From Paenibacillus sp. V4I3 (GTDB lineage Bacteria; Bacillota; Bacilli; Paenibacillales; NBRC-103111), in NCBI RefSeq assembly GCF_030817215.1, contig NZ_JAUSZA010000001.1, positions 388,501-452,500 on the forward strand: DNA of 64,000 nt, written 5' to 3'. Under the pieces are notes generated by a model, which had not been told where the DNA came from, ran no database searches, and was given only the letters and a program-made list of their open reading frames with translations. Position numbers and translations under genes: made by a program. Of this stretch, positions 35,715 to 45,594 are shown in pieces; position 1 is the stretch's first letter; every line of letters begins with the position of its first letter.

Positions 35715-38432
35715 ATGTCCAATAAGGACTCTTTTTCTGTGCGTAAGCAGTTAACTGTGGGAACGAAATCGTTCCAGTATTACAGTCTTCCTGACTTTGA
35801 AAATCAAGGCCACGGAACTGTTAGCAATCTGCCTGTCTCCATTCGCGTTTTGCTCGAAGCCGCTATTCGTCAATTCGACGGCCGTGCCATTACAAGTGAA
35901 CATGTTAAACAAATCGCTGGTTGGGCTGAAGGCCGCGATGAAAACAAAGAAATTCCTTTCATTCCTGCTCGTATCGTTCTTCAGGATTTCACAGGCGTAC
36001 CCGTCGTTGTTGACCTTGCGGCAATGCGTGCGACGATGGCACGTGAAGGCGGAGATCCAAAACGGATCAACCCACTCGTTCCTGTAGACCTTGTTATTGA
36101 CCACTCTGTTATGGTCGATGCTTTCGGATCCCCGGATGCACTTGACTACAACATTAACCTAGAGTTCGAAAGAAACGAAGAGCGTTACCGTTTCCTACGT
36201 TGGGCACAAACGGCATTCGACAACTTCCGTGCTGTTCCACCTTCAACAGGTATCGTTCACCAAGTTAACTTGGAGTACCTGGCTTCCGTAGCAGCTACGA
36301 AAACGATCGATGGCGAAACTGTTGTTTACCCAGACTCCCTCGTAGGTACAGATTCCCACACAACAATGATCAACGGACTTGGTGTTGTAGGTTGGGGCGT
36401 AGGCGGTATTGAAGCTGAGGCTGGTATGCTTGGACAACCGCTTTACTTCGTAGCTCCGGACGTTGTTGGTTTCAAATTGACAGGCCACCTGGCAGAAGGC
36501 GCTACAGCAACTGACTTGGCTCTGACTGTTACACAAATTTTGCGTAAAAAAGGCGTTGTTGGTAAATTCGTTGAGTTCTTCGGTCCTGGTCTGAGCAACA
36601 TTTCCTTGGCTGACCGTGCAACGGTAGCGAACATGGCTCCTGAGTACGGCGCAACAATCGGTTTCTTCCCAGTCGACAACGAAACGTTGAACTACCTGAG
36701 AAGTACAGGTCGTGACGCAGATCAAATCGCACTCGTAGAAGCCTACTACAAAGCACAAGGTATGTTCCGTACAGACAGCACACCAGATCCTCAGTTTACA
36801 GATGTAATTGAACTTGATCTTGGCTCTGTAGTACCGAGCTTAGCTGGTCCTAAACGTCCGCAAGACCGTGTAGAGCTTACTAACATGAAGGAGTCTTTCA
36901 ACTCCATCATCCGTACACCTATCGATAAAGGCGGCTATGGCCTTACCGATGAGAAAATCGACGAAGTCGTTGATGTTGTTTATCCAAACGGCGAAACTGT
37001 CAAAATGAGTACAGGCGCAGTTGTCATCGCGGCAATCACTTCTTGTACAAACACATCGAACCCAAGCGTTATGCTAGGTGCTGGACTTGTAGCGAAAAAG
37101 GCGGTGGCTCGCGGTTTGAGAAAACCAGCTTTCGTTAAGAGCTCCTTGACACCTGGTTCCCTGGTTGTTACCGAGTACTTGATTAAAGCAGGCTTGCTTG
37201 AGCCTCTAGAAGCACTAGGCTTCCACGTTGCAGGCTATGGCTGCGCAACTTGTATCGGTAACTCCGGTCCGCTTCCAGAAGAAGTAAGCAAAGCCATCAT
37301 CGACAACGATATGACTGTGGCTGCCGTTATTTCCGGTAACCGTAACTTCGAAGGCCGCGTACATGCTCAAGTGAAAGCGAACTACCTGGGATCACCTCCG
37401 CTTGTTGTTGCCTATGCACTTGCAGGAACAGTGAACATTGATTTGGCTAACGATCCAATCGGCTACGACCAAAGCAATCAACCTGTCTACCTCAAAGACA
37501 TTTGGCCTACAAACCAAGAGATTCAAGAAGCTCTTGGAATTGCAATGAGTGCTGACATGTTCCGTGATAAATACAGCAACGTATTCCGTGCAAATGAGCG
37601 TTTCAACCAAATCGCAATTCCGGAAGGCGATCTATACGAGTTCGACAACAATTCCACATACATTCAAGAGCCTCCGTTCTTCACAGATCTGGGCACGGTT
37701 CTGGATGATATCGCAGATATTCGGAATGCCAAAACATTAGCACTCTTGGAAGATTCCGTTACAACGGACCATATCTCCCCTGCCGGTAACATCAAAGTTG
37801 ACAGCCCTGGAGGCCAATACTTGATTAACCATGGTGTGAAAAAAGAAGACTTCAACTCCTACGGTTCCCGTCGTGGTAACCACGAAGTGATGATGCGCGG
37901 TACGTTCGCGAACATCCGTATTCGTAACCAAGTGGCACCAGGAACAGAAGGCGGCGTAACGACTTACCTGCCAACTGGCGAAGTTGAATCCATCTACGAT
38001 GCTTCCATGAAGTATCAAGCTGAAGGCCAAAACCTCGTAGTTATCGCTGGTAAAGAGTATGGAACTGGAAGCTCCCGTGACTGGGCGGCAAAAGGTACAT
38101 TCCTACTTGGCGTCAAAGCCGTTATCGCGGAAAGCTTCGAGCGTATTCACCGCAGTAACCTTGTTGGTATGGGCGTTCTTCCACTTCAATTCCTTGAAGG
38201 AAATGGTTGGAAAACACTAGGTATCACAGGTCGTGAAACATTCGATATCACTGGTTTGAGCAACGACGTACAGCCGGGTTCCACTGTAAAAGTAACTGCT
38301 ACTCGTGAAGATGGCACAAGCTTCGAATTCACCGCACTTGTACGTTTGGATAGCTTGGTGGACGTAGACTATTACCGCAATGGTGGTATTCTGCAAACCG
38401 TTCTTCGTTCCATCCTTGCTGAGAAAAACTAA
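35715..38432 (+). CDS. acnA: Aconitate hydratase
   Basis: 905 aa from Met 35715, which follows GAGGAGG by eight bases. The 4Fe-4S cysteines lie in [11 protein letters not shown] and [17 protein letters not shown]-type [13 protein letters not shown] and the C-terminal swivel domain [14 protein letters not shown] complete the active site. This is the AcnA/CitB-type enzyme that interconverts citrate and isocitrate; in Bacillus the apo form also binds RNA. Codon use is strongly biased, as in abundant proteins. Confidence 0.97.
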   Translation: MSNKDSFSVRKQLTVGTKSFQYYSLPDFENQGHGTVSNLPVSIRVLLEAAIRQFDGRAITSEHVKQIAGWAEGRDENKEIPFIPARIVLQDFTGVPVVVDLAAMRATMAREGGDPKRINPLVPVDLVIDHSVMVDAFGSPDALDYNINLEFERNEERYRFLRWAQTAFDNFRAVPPSTGIVHQVNLEYLASVAATKTIDGETVVYPDSLVGTDSHTTMINGLGVVGWGVGGIEAEAGMLGQPLYFVAPDVVGFKLTGHLAEGATATDLALTVTQILRKKGVVGKFVEFFGPGLSNISLADRATVANMAPEYGATIGFFPVDNETLNYLRSTGRDADQIALVEAYYKAQGMFRTDSTPDPQFTDVIELDLGSVVPSLAGPKRPQDRVELTNMKESFNSIIRTPIDKGGYGLTDEKIDEVVDVVYPNGETVKMSTGAVVIAAITSCTNTSNPSVMLGAGLVAKKAVARGLRKPAFVKSSLTPGSLVVTEYLIKAGLLEPLEALGFHVAGYGCATCIGNSGPLPEEVSKAIIDNDMTVAAVISGNRNFEGRVHAQVKANYLGSPPLVVAYALAGTVNIDLANDPIGYDQSNQPVYLKDIWPTNQEIQEALGIAMSADMFRDKYSNVFRANERFNQIAIPEGDLYEFDNNSTYIQEPPFFTDLGTVLDDIADIRNAKTLALLEDSVTTDHISPAGNIKVDSPGGQYLINHGVKKEDFNSYGSRRGNHEVMMRGTFANIRIRNQVAPGTEGGVTTYLPTGEVESIYDASMKYQAEGQNLVVIAGKEYGTGSSRDWAAKGTFLLGVKAVIAESFERIHRSNLVGMGVLPLQFLEGNGWKTLGITGRETFDITGLSNDVQPGSTVKVTATREDGTSFEFTALVRLDSLVDVDYYRNGGILQTVLRSILAEKN

Positions 38433-38465
38433 TACAGCAAAACACACAACAGCATTACACACAGC

Positions 38466-38508
38466 AAAAGTCCGGGATTGCCTTATTGGCGGTCTCGGGC
38501 TTTTTATT
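38466..38508 (+). terminator. acnA terminator
   Basis: AAAAGTCCGGGA pairs with TCTCGGGCTTTTT around an inner GCC/GGC pair set. Confidence 0.8.
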
Positions 38509-38605
38509 TAAAAAAAAGACCAAATCAGCAATTGTAAAGACATTTTTACAACCTAAATTCCCTTACAGCGCCAAGCGTTTGGGCTGAATTTCCAATAACT
38601 GCGGG

Positions 38606-38634
38606 TTGAGCCTCCCCTCCTCGGCACCTATACT
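38606..38634 (+). promoter_or_regulatory. Promoter candidate of sleB
   Basis: TTGAGC, 17 bases, TATACT, ending about 25 bases before the start codon. sleB is a forespore gene in related bacteria, so a sigma-G element may overlap; I could not fit that consensus well. Confidence 0.35.
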
Positions 38635-38658
38635 GATAGAACGAAAGGGGAGATGAAG

Positions 38659-39315
38659 ATGAAGTTGATAAAAAAACTCGTCCTTGTCGTGCTGTTAGCT
38701 TCAATGGGTCTAGGTTTTAGCGTAAGTGAATGGAGCCTGCCGGCTTCTGCAGCAACTACATTGAAGCAAGGCAGTCAAAACGGTGATGTCTGGGACGCTC
38801 AGTTCCGACTCGAGACTTTAGGCTACTATCAGCAATCTGTGGATGGCAAATATGGTCCGATCACGGCCGCTGCTGTTCGCAATTTTCAATATAATTATGG
38901 TCTAACCGTTGACGGCATGATTGGAGCAAAAACCTGGGAGGCTTTACGTAACTATTCGGTGAATCAAGCTGAATTGGATATGTTGGCGAAGGTGATTTAC
39001 AGCGAGGCTCGCGGTGAATCCTATGAAGGACAAGTGGCCGTTGGGGCCGTTGTCATGAATCGTCTACAATCGAGTAAGTTCCCGAGTTCCATCCAAGGCA
39101 TTATATTTGAGCCTGGGGCTTTTACAGCCGTTAGTGACGGCCAATACTGGCTGAAGCCGGATAAGACGGCCTACATGGCAGCGCAGGATGCTGTTCAGGG
39201 CTGGGACCCTACTAGGGGTTCCATCTATTATTTTAATCCTGATACAGCGACGAGCGCTTGGATCTGGTCACGTCCGCAGACTGTGCGGATTGGGAGTCAT
39301 ATTTTTGCGAAGTAA
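38659..39315 (+). CDS. sleB: Spore cortex-lytic enzyme
   Basis: About 218 aa from Met 38659 (AAAGGGG eight bases upstream). A signal peptide (KKLVLVVLLASMGLGFSVSEW, cleavage after PASAA) is followed by a peptidoglycan-binding repeat (QFRLETLGYYQQSVDGKYG, GLTVDGMIGAKTWEAL) and the SleB/CwlJ hydrolase domain with the catalytic Glu in KVIYSEARGESYEGQVAVG and VVMNRLQSSKFP. It degrades the spore cortex in germination. No ypeB follows, unlike in Bacillus subtilis, so this may be a paralogue. Confidence 0.88.
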   Translation: MKLIKKLVLVVLLASMGLGFSVSEWSLPASAATTLKQGSQNGDVWDAQFRLETLGYYQQSVDGKYGPITAAAVRNFQYNYGLTVDGMIGAKTWEALRNYSVNQAELDMLAKVIYSEARGESYEGQVAVGAVVMNRLQSSKFPSSIQGIIFEPGAFTAVSDGQYWLKPDKTAYMAAQDAVQGWDPTRGSIYYFNPDTATSAWIWSRPQTVRIGSHIFAK

Positions 39316-39346
39316 TTAAAGAAAAAAAGATGTATGAGAAGCAAAC

Positions 39347-39404
39347 AAAAACACCTCTACCGAAGCCGCTCCATGGTGAGCGACCTCGTGTAGAGGTGTT
39401 TTTA
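39347..39404. terminator. Bidirectional terminator between sleB and CDF gene
   Basis: AAAAACACCTCTAC pairs with GTAGAGGTGTTTTT, with an inner GCTC/GAGC stem. Confidence 0.9.
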
Positions 39405-39451
39405 CATAGAATGCGAATTGGTGGCTCAGGAGGTTAGATCAAGAGTTAAGA

Positions 39452-40360
39452 TCAGCTGCCATCTGATTTAGTAGACTCCTCATACCAAGGATTCAAATGA
39501 ACCAGCACCTCATCCACATCACTATGCTCTTCTTTGATTTTTTTCTTAATAAGGCGACTAATGTCATGGCCTTCTTGAATGGTCAATTTGCCCGAAACAG
39601 CAAGTCTGGCGTCAACTAGTATGTAATGACCGTGCTCGCGGGCGCGTAAGCGGTCGATCCGTTTGACCTCCGGGACAGATCGGATCAATGCCGCGTATTG
39701 TTCAATGTACGCCGTACTCACACTGCGCTCCATGAGAATGTCGAAAGATTCGCTTCCCATTTCGTACGCCAATTTCAGCACTAAAAACGAGACAATGATA
39801 CCAGCTACTGGGTCGCCATAAGCCAATATGCTATAGCCGTAGTGATCCCCGATTAAGGCCAAACCAATACCGACCGAAGCCGCAATCGAAGCATATACAT
39901 CGGCCAAATGATCATACGCTGTGGCTATTAATCCTTTGCTGTTGACCCTATGGCCTATACGTTTCGTGTAGACATAAAGAATTTGCTTCCAAACTAGCGA
40001 GATGATCGCCGCGATAAATGCAATCATATGCGCCTCTCCCGCTGGCTCAAGTAACGCATGAATAGAGTGGTAGCCCATGTAAATGGCTGCTCCACCTAGG
40101 ATGATAGCGACTATAAAGGCTCCGAGTACCTCGGCTTTGCCATGCCCGTAAGGATGATCAACATCCGCTGGTTTGGAGGAAACGCGCATCGAGCTATAAG
40201 CAGTTGCGGTCGCAATGACATCTCCCGCGTTATGGATGCCGTCGGCGATAAGCACTTGGCTTTTGAAATTGAGGCCGACGATGATTTTGATGGCGGTCAG
40301 CACGATATTACTGGCAAGACTGATCCAGATCGCCAGCATCGAGGCTGTCTTATTCATCAC
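39452..40360 (-). CDS. Cation diffusion facilitator transporter
   Basis: 302 aa. About six membrane helices with the CDF metal-site motifs VLIADGIHNAGDVIA (helix II) and YDHLADVYASIA (helix V), and DHPYGHGKAEVLGA in the loop. The C-terminal cytoplasmic domain (from about 205) has an His/Asp-rich end. It exports Zn, Fe or Mn driven by protons; the metal is not decided by the sequence. GGGAGTGG precedes the ATG. Confidence 0.92.
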   Translation of the reverse strand: MMNKTASMLAIWISLASNIVLTAIKIIVGLNFKSQVLIADGIHNAGDVIATATAYSSMRVSSKPADVDHPYGHGKAEVLGAFIVAIILGGAAIYMGYHSIHALLEPAGEAHMIAFIAAIISLVWKQILYVYTKRIGHRVNSKGLIATAYDHLADVYASIAASVGIGLALIGDHYGYSILAYGDPVAGIIVSFLVLKLAYEMGSESFDILMERSVSTAYIEQYAALIRSVPEVKRIDRLRAREHGHYILVDARLAVSGKLTIQEGHDISRLIKKKIKEEHSDVDEVLVHLNPWYEESTKSDGS

Positions 40361-40483
40361 TTGCCACTCCCTTTCCCTCTTCTAGTATGACCTCCTAGAA
40401 GCAAAGCATCCTCATCCTGACGACGGATGACGGGTAGGGCTGCGGCTTCGCGCCAGCACGAAGCCGCATAACAGGACGATGCG

Positions 40484-41227
40484 CTAGCACAGCATCGTTC
40501 CCATACGACGCGCCGCCTCCACAATGAGCGGCGCCTGCTCTTGCATCAGCTCCAGCGTAAGCCGGTTCGCTGGACCAGAGACCGCAAGGGCGGCGACAAG
40601 CCGGCCCCCGCGATCCAGAACTGGTGCAGACACAGCCGCCGCACCGGGTTCGCGCTCTTCGACGCTCGTGGCGAAGCCCGCGCGTCGGGTGTCGCTGAGC
40701 TGCTGCAGGAACGCAGTCTGATCTAGCCCGGTCGGCCAATCGGCCGAGGCTAGCAGCTGCTCCTGCAGCGCTGGCTCAGCGAAGGCGACGAGCACCTTGC
40801 TCGAGGCGCCGACGTACAAGGGCATTCGCGCCCCCACTGGGGCAACGCGGCGAATGGCGTGGTTGCTCTGTACGGCTTGGACGCGTACGCGTTCTAGGCC
40901 GTCCTGCACGTACAGCGAGATCGTCTCGCCGAGTTGATCTCGCAGCCGTTCCATTTCCGGCAGCAGAATGACGCCAGGGTCTCCCTCTTTGGAGAGGTTA
41001 GCGGACAACTCCCATAGCCGATAACCGAGTCTGTATTTATCTGTCGAGCCATCCCGCATGATGAAGCCTTTGCCTTCTAGGGATGCCAGAAGTCGGTGCA
41101 CCGTGCTTTTGTGAAGCTGGGCACGACTTGCTATTTCGGTCAGCGTCAATTCCGACGCCCCTGTGAAACAAAGCATAATATCTAAAGCGCGCTCTACAGC
41201 ACGCACCGTCAGCTTGCCATCTTCCAT
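40484..41227 (-). CDS. IclR family transcriptional regulator
   Basis: 247 aa. The N-terminal winged helix (LTLTEIASRAQLHKSTVHRLLASLEGKGF) is followed by the IclR effector domain (GARMPLYVGASSKVLVAF, REPGAAAVSAPVLD, ALAVSGPANRL). Such proteins sense small carbon or aromatic acids. A palindrome lies 31-49 bases upstream of its start. The divergent alpha/beta hydrolase gene is a possible target. The gene body is markedly GC-rich. Confidence 0.92.
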   Translation of the reverse strand: MEDGKLTVRAVERALDIMLCFTGASELTLTEIASRAQLHKSTVHRLLASLEGKGFIMRDGSTDKYRLGYRLWELSANLSKEGDPGVILLPEMERLRDQLGETISLYVQDGLERVRVQAVQSNHAIRRVAPVGARMPLYVGASSKVLVAFAEPALQEQLLASADWPTGLDQTAFLQQLSDTRRAGFATSVEEREPGAAAVSAPVLDRGGRLVAALAVSGPANRLTLELMQEQAPLIVEAARRMGTMLC

Positions 41228-41257
41228 CGCTTTACACCACTTCCATCCGTGTGAAAA

Positions 41258-41276
41258 AGTTTCACTATATGAAACT
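41258..41276. promoter_or_regulatory. Palindromic operator candidate of the IclR gene
   Basis: AGTTTCA and TGAAACT are perfect 7-base arms separated by CTATA. Length and position fit autoregulation by the IclR protein, whose family binds similar short dyads. Confidence 0.55.
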
Positions 41277-41319
41277 CAGTTATCTTCAGTATAACGAAAC
41301 TCCTTTAACCCGTAAAGAA

Positions 41320-41384
41320 GAGACTTTGGTCAAGACCAAAGATCCCTATAGAGGAAAGACTTTGGTCTTGACCAAAGATCCCTA
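41320..41384. repeat. Duplicated 18-bp palindrome
   Basis: CTTTGGTC/GACCAAAG occurs at 41324-41341 with AA at the centre and at 41360-41377 with TT at the centre, 36 bases apart. Flanks GATCCCTATA are repeated too, so a 36-base unit is tandemly duplicated. Either a pair of operator sites on similar helix faces or an unstable palindrome. Confidence 0.75.
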
Positions 41385-41455
41385 TATATAGTCAAACATC
41401 TGTTTTCTCATTGTTACAGGACGATTACAAAGGGCTTACAATTAGCGCAACCTCA

Positions 41456-41484
41456 TTGACTTGAAAGCGCATTCAGAATAATAT
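41456..41484 (+). promoter_or_regulatory. Promoter with overlapping cre site
   Basis: TTGACT, 17 bases, TAATAT. The spacer carries TTGAAAGCGCATTCAG (41461-41476), which matches the CcpA cre consensus WTGNAARCGNWWWCAW except for the last base. This suggests carbon catabolite repression of the alpha/beta hydrolase gene. Confidence 0.5.
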
Positions 41485-41591
41485 TAAGTTAATAGAATAC
41501 TTATCTGAATATTTAAATAATTTATTCTCCCTTAAACCTCTAACCCGCAGAAGCATAATCTCACTAATTTATATGGAGGGAGGGTACTACG

Positions 41592-42611
41592 ATGTCAACA
41601 ACATCTCTATCCCCTGGAACTGGTTCACTACAACCCACACTGGAGCAAGTGGTCACCCGACCGCTTTTGCGCAAAAAAAGGCTGGTTTTCACCATCCTCA
41701 TTTCATTCCTAATCCTATGCACTTCTTTACTTCTTGGTTTTCACGCCTATATTGCTTGGACACTGGCTCGGCCGCATATTGACCCGCTTCATTCGGATCC
41801 GATGAGGGCCGTTGGTCTACCTTACAACAGTGTGACCTTCCCAAGTCTGAATGGCACGTCAAACCTAGACGGTTGGTTCATACCTGGCAAATCCGACAAG
41901 ACCGTCATCTTCTCCCATGGTTACGGCGGCAATCGTGAAGAACTTTGGGTTCCCATTTACAACTTAGCCCGCGAACTTCATTTGCAAAACTACAATGTAC
42001 TCATGTTCGACTATGGCTATGTGCACCCTAACAGTAAACGAATTATGACCGGCGGCATTCAAGAATCGCAAGAATTGCTTGGCGCCATCCATTATATCAA
42101 GCAGATATCCACCGGTCCTATCTATATTTGGGGCTTCTCTATGGGAGCAGGAACAGCACTACAGACTGCTCTTCAAAGTGGCAACGATATTTCGGGGATG
42201 ATTCTGGACAGCACTTTTTTGCTCAATCCAGACACACTCTATCATAATATGAAGCAAGTCGTTAACGTGCCTAAATTTCCATCTCTACCGCTTGTACGCT
42301 TATTCTTCCCTCTGCTCAATGGAGTAAGCTTGCAAGAAGTGCCTTACAACAAAGTAACCTCAACCGCTTATCCGATGCCGATTTTCTTCATCCATGGTAC
42401 GGAAGATTACAAAGCACCTTATGGCATGGTAGAGGATATGTTCAAGCAGCAAAAAGACTCCGAATCCAAGCTGTGGATTATCCCTAAAGCGCAGCATGAG
42501 CTGCTGTACCGAGCAGAGCCGAAAACGTATATGCGCCGAACGATGAATTTCCTCAACAGTATTACGACTACTCCTATGCAAGCTAACCTTGGTATTCCCT
42601 CCTCCCTATAA
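41592..42611 (+). CDS. Alpha/beta hydrolase with N-terminal membrane anchor
   Basis: 339 aa. A hydrophobic segment at about 30-55 (LVFTILISFLILCTSLLLGF) anchors it. The hydrolase fold shows the oxyanion HGYGG in IFSHGYGGNREE, the nucleophile elbow GFSMG, an Asp in IHGTEDYKAP and a His in PKAQHELLYRAEP. It resembles the serine-aminopeptidase/BAAT S33 group. Substrate unknown. GGAGGGAGGG precedes the ATG. It diverges from the IclR gene over a 360-base region full of palindromes. Confidence 0.88.
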   Translation: MSTTSLSPGTGSLQPTLEQVVTRPLLRKKRLVFTILISFLILCTSLLLGFHAYIAWTLARPHIDPLHSDPMRAVGLPYNSVTFPSLNGTSNLDGWFIPGKSDKTVIFSHGYGGNREELWVPIYNLARELHLQNYNVLMFDYGYVHPNSKRIMTGGIQESQELLGAIHYIKQISTGPIYIWGFSMGAGTALQTALQSGNDISGMILDSTFLLNPDTLYHNMKQVVNVPKFPSLPLVRLFFPLLNGVSLQEVPYNKVTSTAYPMPIFFIHGTEDYKAPYGMVEDMFKQQKDSESKLWIIPKAQHELLYRAEPKTYMRRTMNFLNSITTTPMQANLGIPSSL

Positions 42612-42613
42612 AA

Positions 42614-42642
42614 TCGGCCCCTCGTGGGCCGATATTTTTTTG
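42614..42642 (+). terminator. Terminator of the alpha/beta hydrolase gene
   Basis: ATCGGCCC pairs with GGGCCGAT around CTCGT; a T-run follows. Confidence 0.9.
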
Positions 42643-42860
42643 CCTATACCGCTTGTTCCTGCCGAAAGTTTCCAACCCTCCTGCGACACTCCGCTTTAAC
42701 GATCTAAATCATCACCATTTTGTCCATTTACCCTCTTCTTGCGTTGACACTCACATTTTAACTTTATCGCATCATCAAAAAAAGAAGCCCTATTTATTGG
42801 ACCTCTTTCCGCTTCTTCGTTTTGACTCCAAACACCTCCAATAGTACCGGACTAGCTACT

Positions 42861-43310
42861 CAAGCATCTAAAGCACCAAGAAGTCCTTTTCGGACTTCTC
42901 AGCAATACCTTGCTACTTTTTCGGCGATGAGAAGTCCATTTCGGCTCTCTCAGCATTCATTTGTCGGTTAACAAGCATCCTTCACGCACCAAGAAGTCCT
43001 TTTCGGACTTCTCAGCAACACTTTGCTACTTATCGGCGATGAGAAGTCCATTTCGGCTCTCTCAGCATTCATTTGTCGGTTAACCAGCATCCTTCACGAC
43101 CGAGAAGTCCTTTTCGTACTTCTCAGCAACACTTGGCTACTTTTTCGGCGATGAGAAGTCCATTTCGGCTCTCTCAGCATTCATTTGTCGGTTAACCAGC
43201 ATCCTTCACGCACCAAGAAGTCCTTTTCGTACTTCTCAGCAACACTTGGCTACTTTTTCGGCGATGAGAAGTCCATTTCGGCTCTCTCAGCATTCTTCTG
43301 TGGTTAATCA
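42861..43310. repeat. Tandem array, four units of 111-112 bp
   Basis: Units begin at 42861, 42972, 43084 and 43196, each with CAAGCATC or CCAGCATC. Each contains a hairpin GAAGTCC-TTTTC-GGACTTC (one arm base changed in units 3 and 4), then a TGAGA/CTCTCA partner stem about 50 bases on. The 112-base units are not a multiple of three and are not a coding repeat. The last unit ends about 40 bases before dgt. The remaining gene-free part 42643-42860 shows nothing clear. Confidence 0.9.
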
Positions 43311-43352
43311 GTCACTTTTTACAACAACTTGGGGTCTGCATCGTTATACCGA

Positions 43353-44672
43353 CTAATCCATCTCGTAAATCGAGCCGGATTTGCTAGCGAACAATTCGGC
43401 GTAGACTTTCTCCGCGTAGGCGTCAGTCATACCGGAAATGTAATCCGCAACGAAACGCGGCCAGCTCCAGGTGGCATTACGACGCTCGTAGCTATCGATC
43501 CAGTCGGGAGGCATAATCCATTGCCCCTTTTCCTTGTCGATGAAGCTGTCCCACAGGCGCTCGACGATGATTTCGCTGCGTTTTTGCAGGCGCAGAACGC
43601 GGAAGTCTTTGATCAGCGTGACCCATGCCAGTTTCTTGAGAATTTCCATCGTGCGCAGCAGATTCATATCCTCAGCTCCGTCTTTTACGAGCGCAACCTT
43701 TTTCCAGCCTCGGTCAGGGTCATCCAGAATGTCCAGACTACTCGCGAAAGAGCTCACCCAGCGGGCTTTCATCTCTCTGCGCGTACGTGATTCCTCCCCA
43801 TTGCACTCTGAGAAAATTTGCTCCCACTGCTCCAGGTAGTCCGACAGAACTTGCCTGACCATTTGCTCGATATTGACTTGCTCCCAGCCGAATTTATGCT
43901 TATTGGGATCATTTAATATTTCCATGACCACATGGCGAATCAGTCTTTGATCTTCAAAAAAGGTTGCGTTCATTTGAATTTTGCCAGCACGAATACCATC
44001 TTCTATATCATGGGTGGAGTACGCGATATCGTCGCATAAATCCATCATTTGTGCTTCCAAGGTCGAACAGCCTTCCGGCATGTTCCATTGCGATCGAAGA
44101 TCATGAATGATTTCCCACTCCGAGGCATAAACACCCTTAAGTCGGCCTTCCTCCTCGATCAAAAATGGATACTTATTTATACCAAGAAGTACCGCGGCTG
44201 TAAGATCCAGGCCGCTTTCACTGCCTGCTCTTTTTTCGAGAAACATCAGGATACGAAAATTTTGGGCGTTGCCCTCATATTTTAAGCCATAATCCCTCAT
44301 CAGAATATGATTCAGAACCTCTTCCCCTTTATGCCCAAAAGGCGGGTGACCGAAGTCGTGAGCAATCGACGCACACTCGACGACAGTAGGATCAATAATC
44401 AAGCCAGGATGCTCTCTTTTACTCAAAAAAGGATTTGTCCGTTCTAACCGCTTCGCCACTTCTCTGGCGATTTGGGCAACTTCGAGCGAATGGGTTAGAC
44501 GTGTTCGATAGTAATCACCTGATCCTGCGCCGAACACCTGCGACTTGCCCTGCAGCCGACGAAAGGTCGGAGATTGGATTAACCTCGCATAATCCCGCTC
44601 AAATTCATCCCGTTCTTCACTCAATTTAGAGGAACCGGCCTCACCTGGCCGATATTTTCGTATGTTGTTCAT
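43353..44672 (-). CDS. dgt: Deoxyguanosine triphosphate triphosphohydrolase-like HD protein
   Basis: 439 aa. The HD metal site is in YRTRLTHSLEVAQIAREV, ECASIAHDFGHPPFGHKGE and MDLCDDIAYSTHDIEDG, with FRRLQGKSQVFGAG near the N terminus, as in dNTPases. It removes triphosphate from dGTP or other dNTPs. GAGGAGG lies seven bases before the ATG. The stretch 44673-44920 upstream holds its promoter region but no clear motif. Confidence 0.92.
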   Translation of the reverse strand: MNNIRKYRPGEAGSSKLSEERDEFERDYARLIQSPTFRRLQGKSQVFGAGSGDYYRTRLTHSLEVAQIAREVAKRLERTNPFLSKREHPGLIIDPTVVECASIAHDFGHPPFGHKGEEVLNHILMRDYGLKYEGNAQNFRILMFLEKRAGSESGLDLTAAVLLGINKYPFLIEEEGRLKGVYASEWEIIHDLRSQWNMPEGCSTLEAQMMDLCDDIAYSTHDIEDGIRAGKIQMNATFFEDQRLIRHVVMEILNDPNKHKFGWEQVNIEQMVRQVLSDYLEQWEQIFSECNGEESRTRREMKARWVSSFASSLDILDDPDRGWKKVALVKDGAEDMNLLRTMEILKKLAWVTLIKDFRVLRLQKRSEIIVERLWDSFIDKEKGQWIMPPDWIDSYERRNATWSWPRFVADYISGMTDAYAEKVYAELFASKSGSIYEMD

Positions 44673-44920
44673 AAGCTTGCCTCCTCTATTGCTGTTGCCG
44701 GACGCCCGGTATAGTTCTTAGTCTCTTTGTGTCAATTAGCCACTCCGTATACCTCTTCATGTTTCCTATCAGTTTATGCTAAAGCATGTACGATAGCCAC
44801 TTGAGGATATTTTATTATGTGAGAAAACCTCTCTCGAGGCCGAAAATCTTAAACTTTCTTATGTGGTAAAATAATACTATATCGTCTACCTCGCAACAAG
44901 TCATGACGCGCTTCCTGAAC

Positions 44921-44967
44921 AAAAAAAAGGGATGCTGCACAAGACTATTGTCTCCATGCACATCCCT
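44921..44967 (-). terminator. folE terminator
   Basis: AGGGATG and CATCCCT close a long imperfect stem; eight T residues follow on the minus strand. Confidence 0.85.
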
Positions 44968-44979
44968 CGTACGCACTAC

Positions 44980-45567
44980 TTATTTTAATAAAGACAGAAA
45001 TTCGGCACGAAGTGTCGAGTCCGAGCGGAAAGAACCGCGAACTGCTGAGGTAATCGTTTGACTTCCGTATTTCTTCACGCCTCTGGAGCACATGCACATA
45101 TGTTCTCCCTCAACAACAACCATGACGCCGTGCGGCTTCAGCACATCATCCAGAATGTCGGCGATTTCTGAAGTAATCCGTTCCTGCACCTGCAGCTTAC
45201 GAGTTACCACATCAACCAGACGAGCAAATTTGCTAAGTCCAGCCACTTTTCCGCTAGGTAAGTAACCTACATGTACTTTCCCGAAAAAGGGCGCCATATG
45301 ATGCTCACATTGACTGTAATAAATAATATCTTTAATAATAACCAGCTCTTCGTGCTGTTCATCAAAAGTTACACCCATCACATCGCGTGGATTCGCCTCA
45401 TAGCCCGAAAATATTTCTTCATACATACGAGTTACACGAGCAGGTGTGTCTAATAAGCCTTCCCGATCTACATCTTCACCAATCAGCCGTAAAATCTCTC
45501 GGACATGCTGTTCAATCAGCTCCCGATTCTCAGCAACTCTTGTATTTTTGTAGTCAATAGACGCCAT
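44980..45567 (-). CDS. folE: GTP cyclohydrolase I
   Basis: 195 aa. The zinc ligands are in YSQCEHHMAPFFGKVHVGY and EHMCMCSRGV (Cys, His, Cys), and KLQVQERIT contributes substrate contacts. It makes dihydroneopterin triphosphate for folate or queuosine precursors. GGAAGAGGAG lies before the ATG. It is transcribed 27 bases behind the TetR gene. Confidence 0.96.
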   Translation of the reverse strand: MASIDYKNTRVAENRELIEQHVREILRLIGEDVDREGLLDTPARVTRMYEEIFSGYEANPRDVMGVTFDEQHEELVIIKDIIYYSQCEHHMAPFFGKVHVGYLPSGKVAGLSKFARLVDVVTRKLQVQERITSEIADILDDVLKPHGVMVVVEGEHMCMCSRGVKKYGSQTITSAVRGSFRSDSTLRAEFLSLLK

Positions 45568-45594
45568 CTTTTTATCACTCCTCTTCCTTATCCT

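Noticed and set aside
36243..36783. Minus-strand ORFs of 170 and 84 codons opposite acnA
   Set aside because: Antisense shadows of a highly biased gene.
42861..43310. A CRISPR array
   Set aside because: Units are about 112 bp and almost wholly identical, without short repeats separated by unique spacers, and no cas genes are near.
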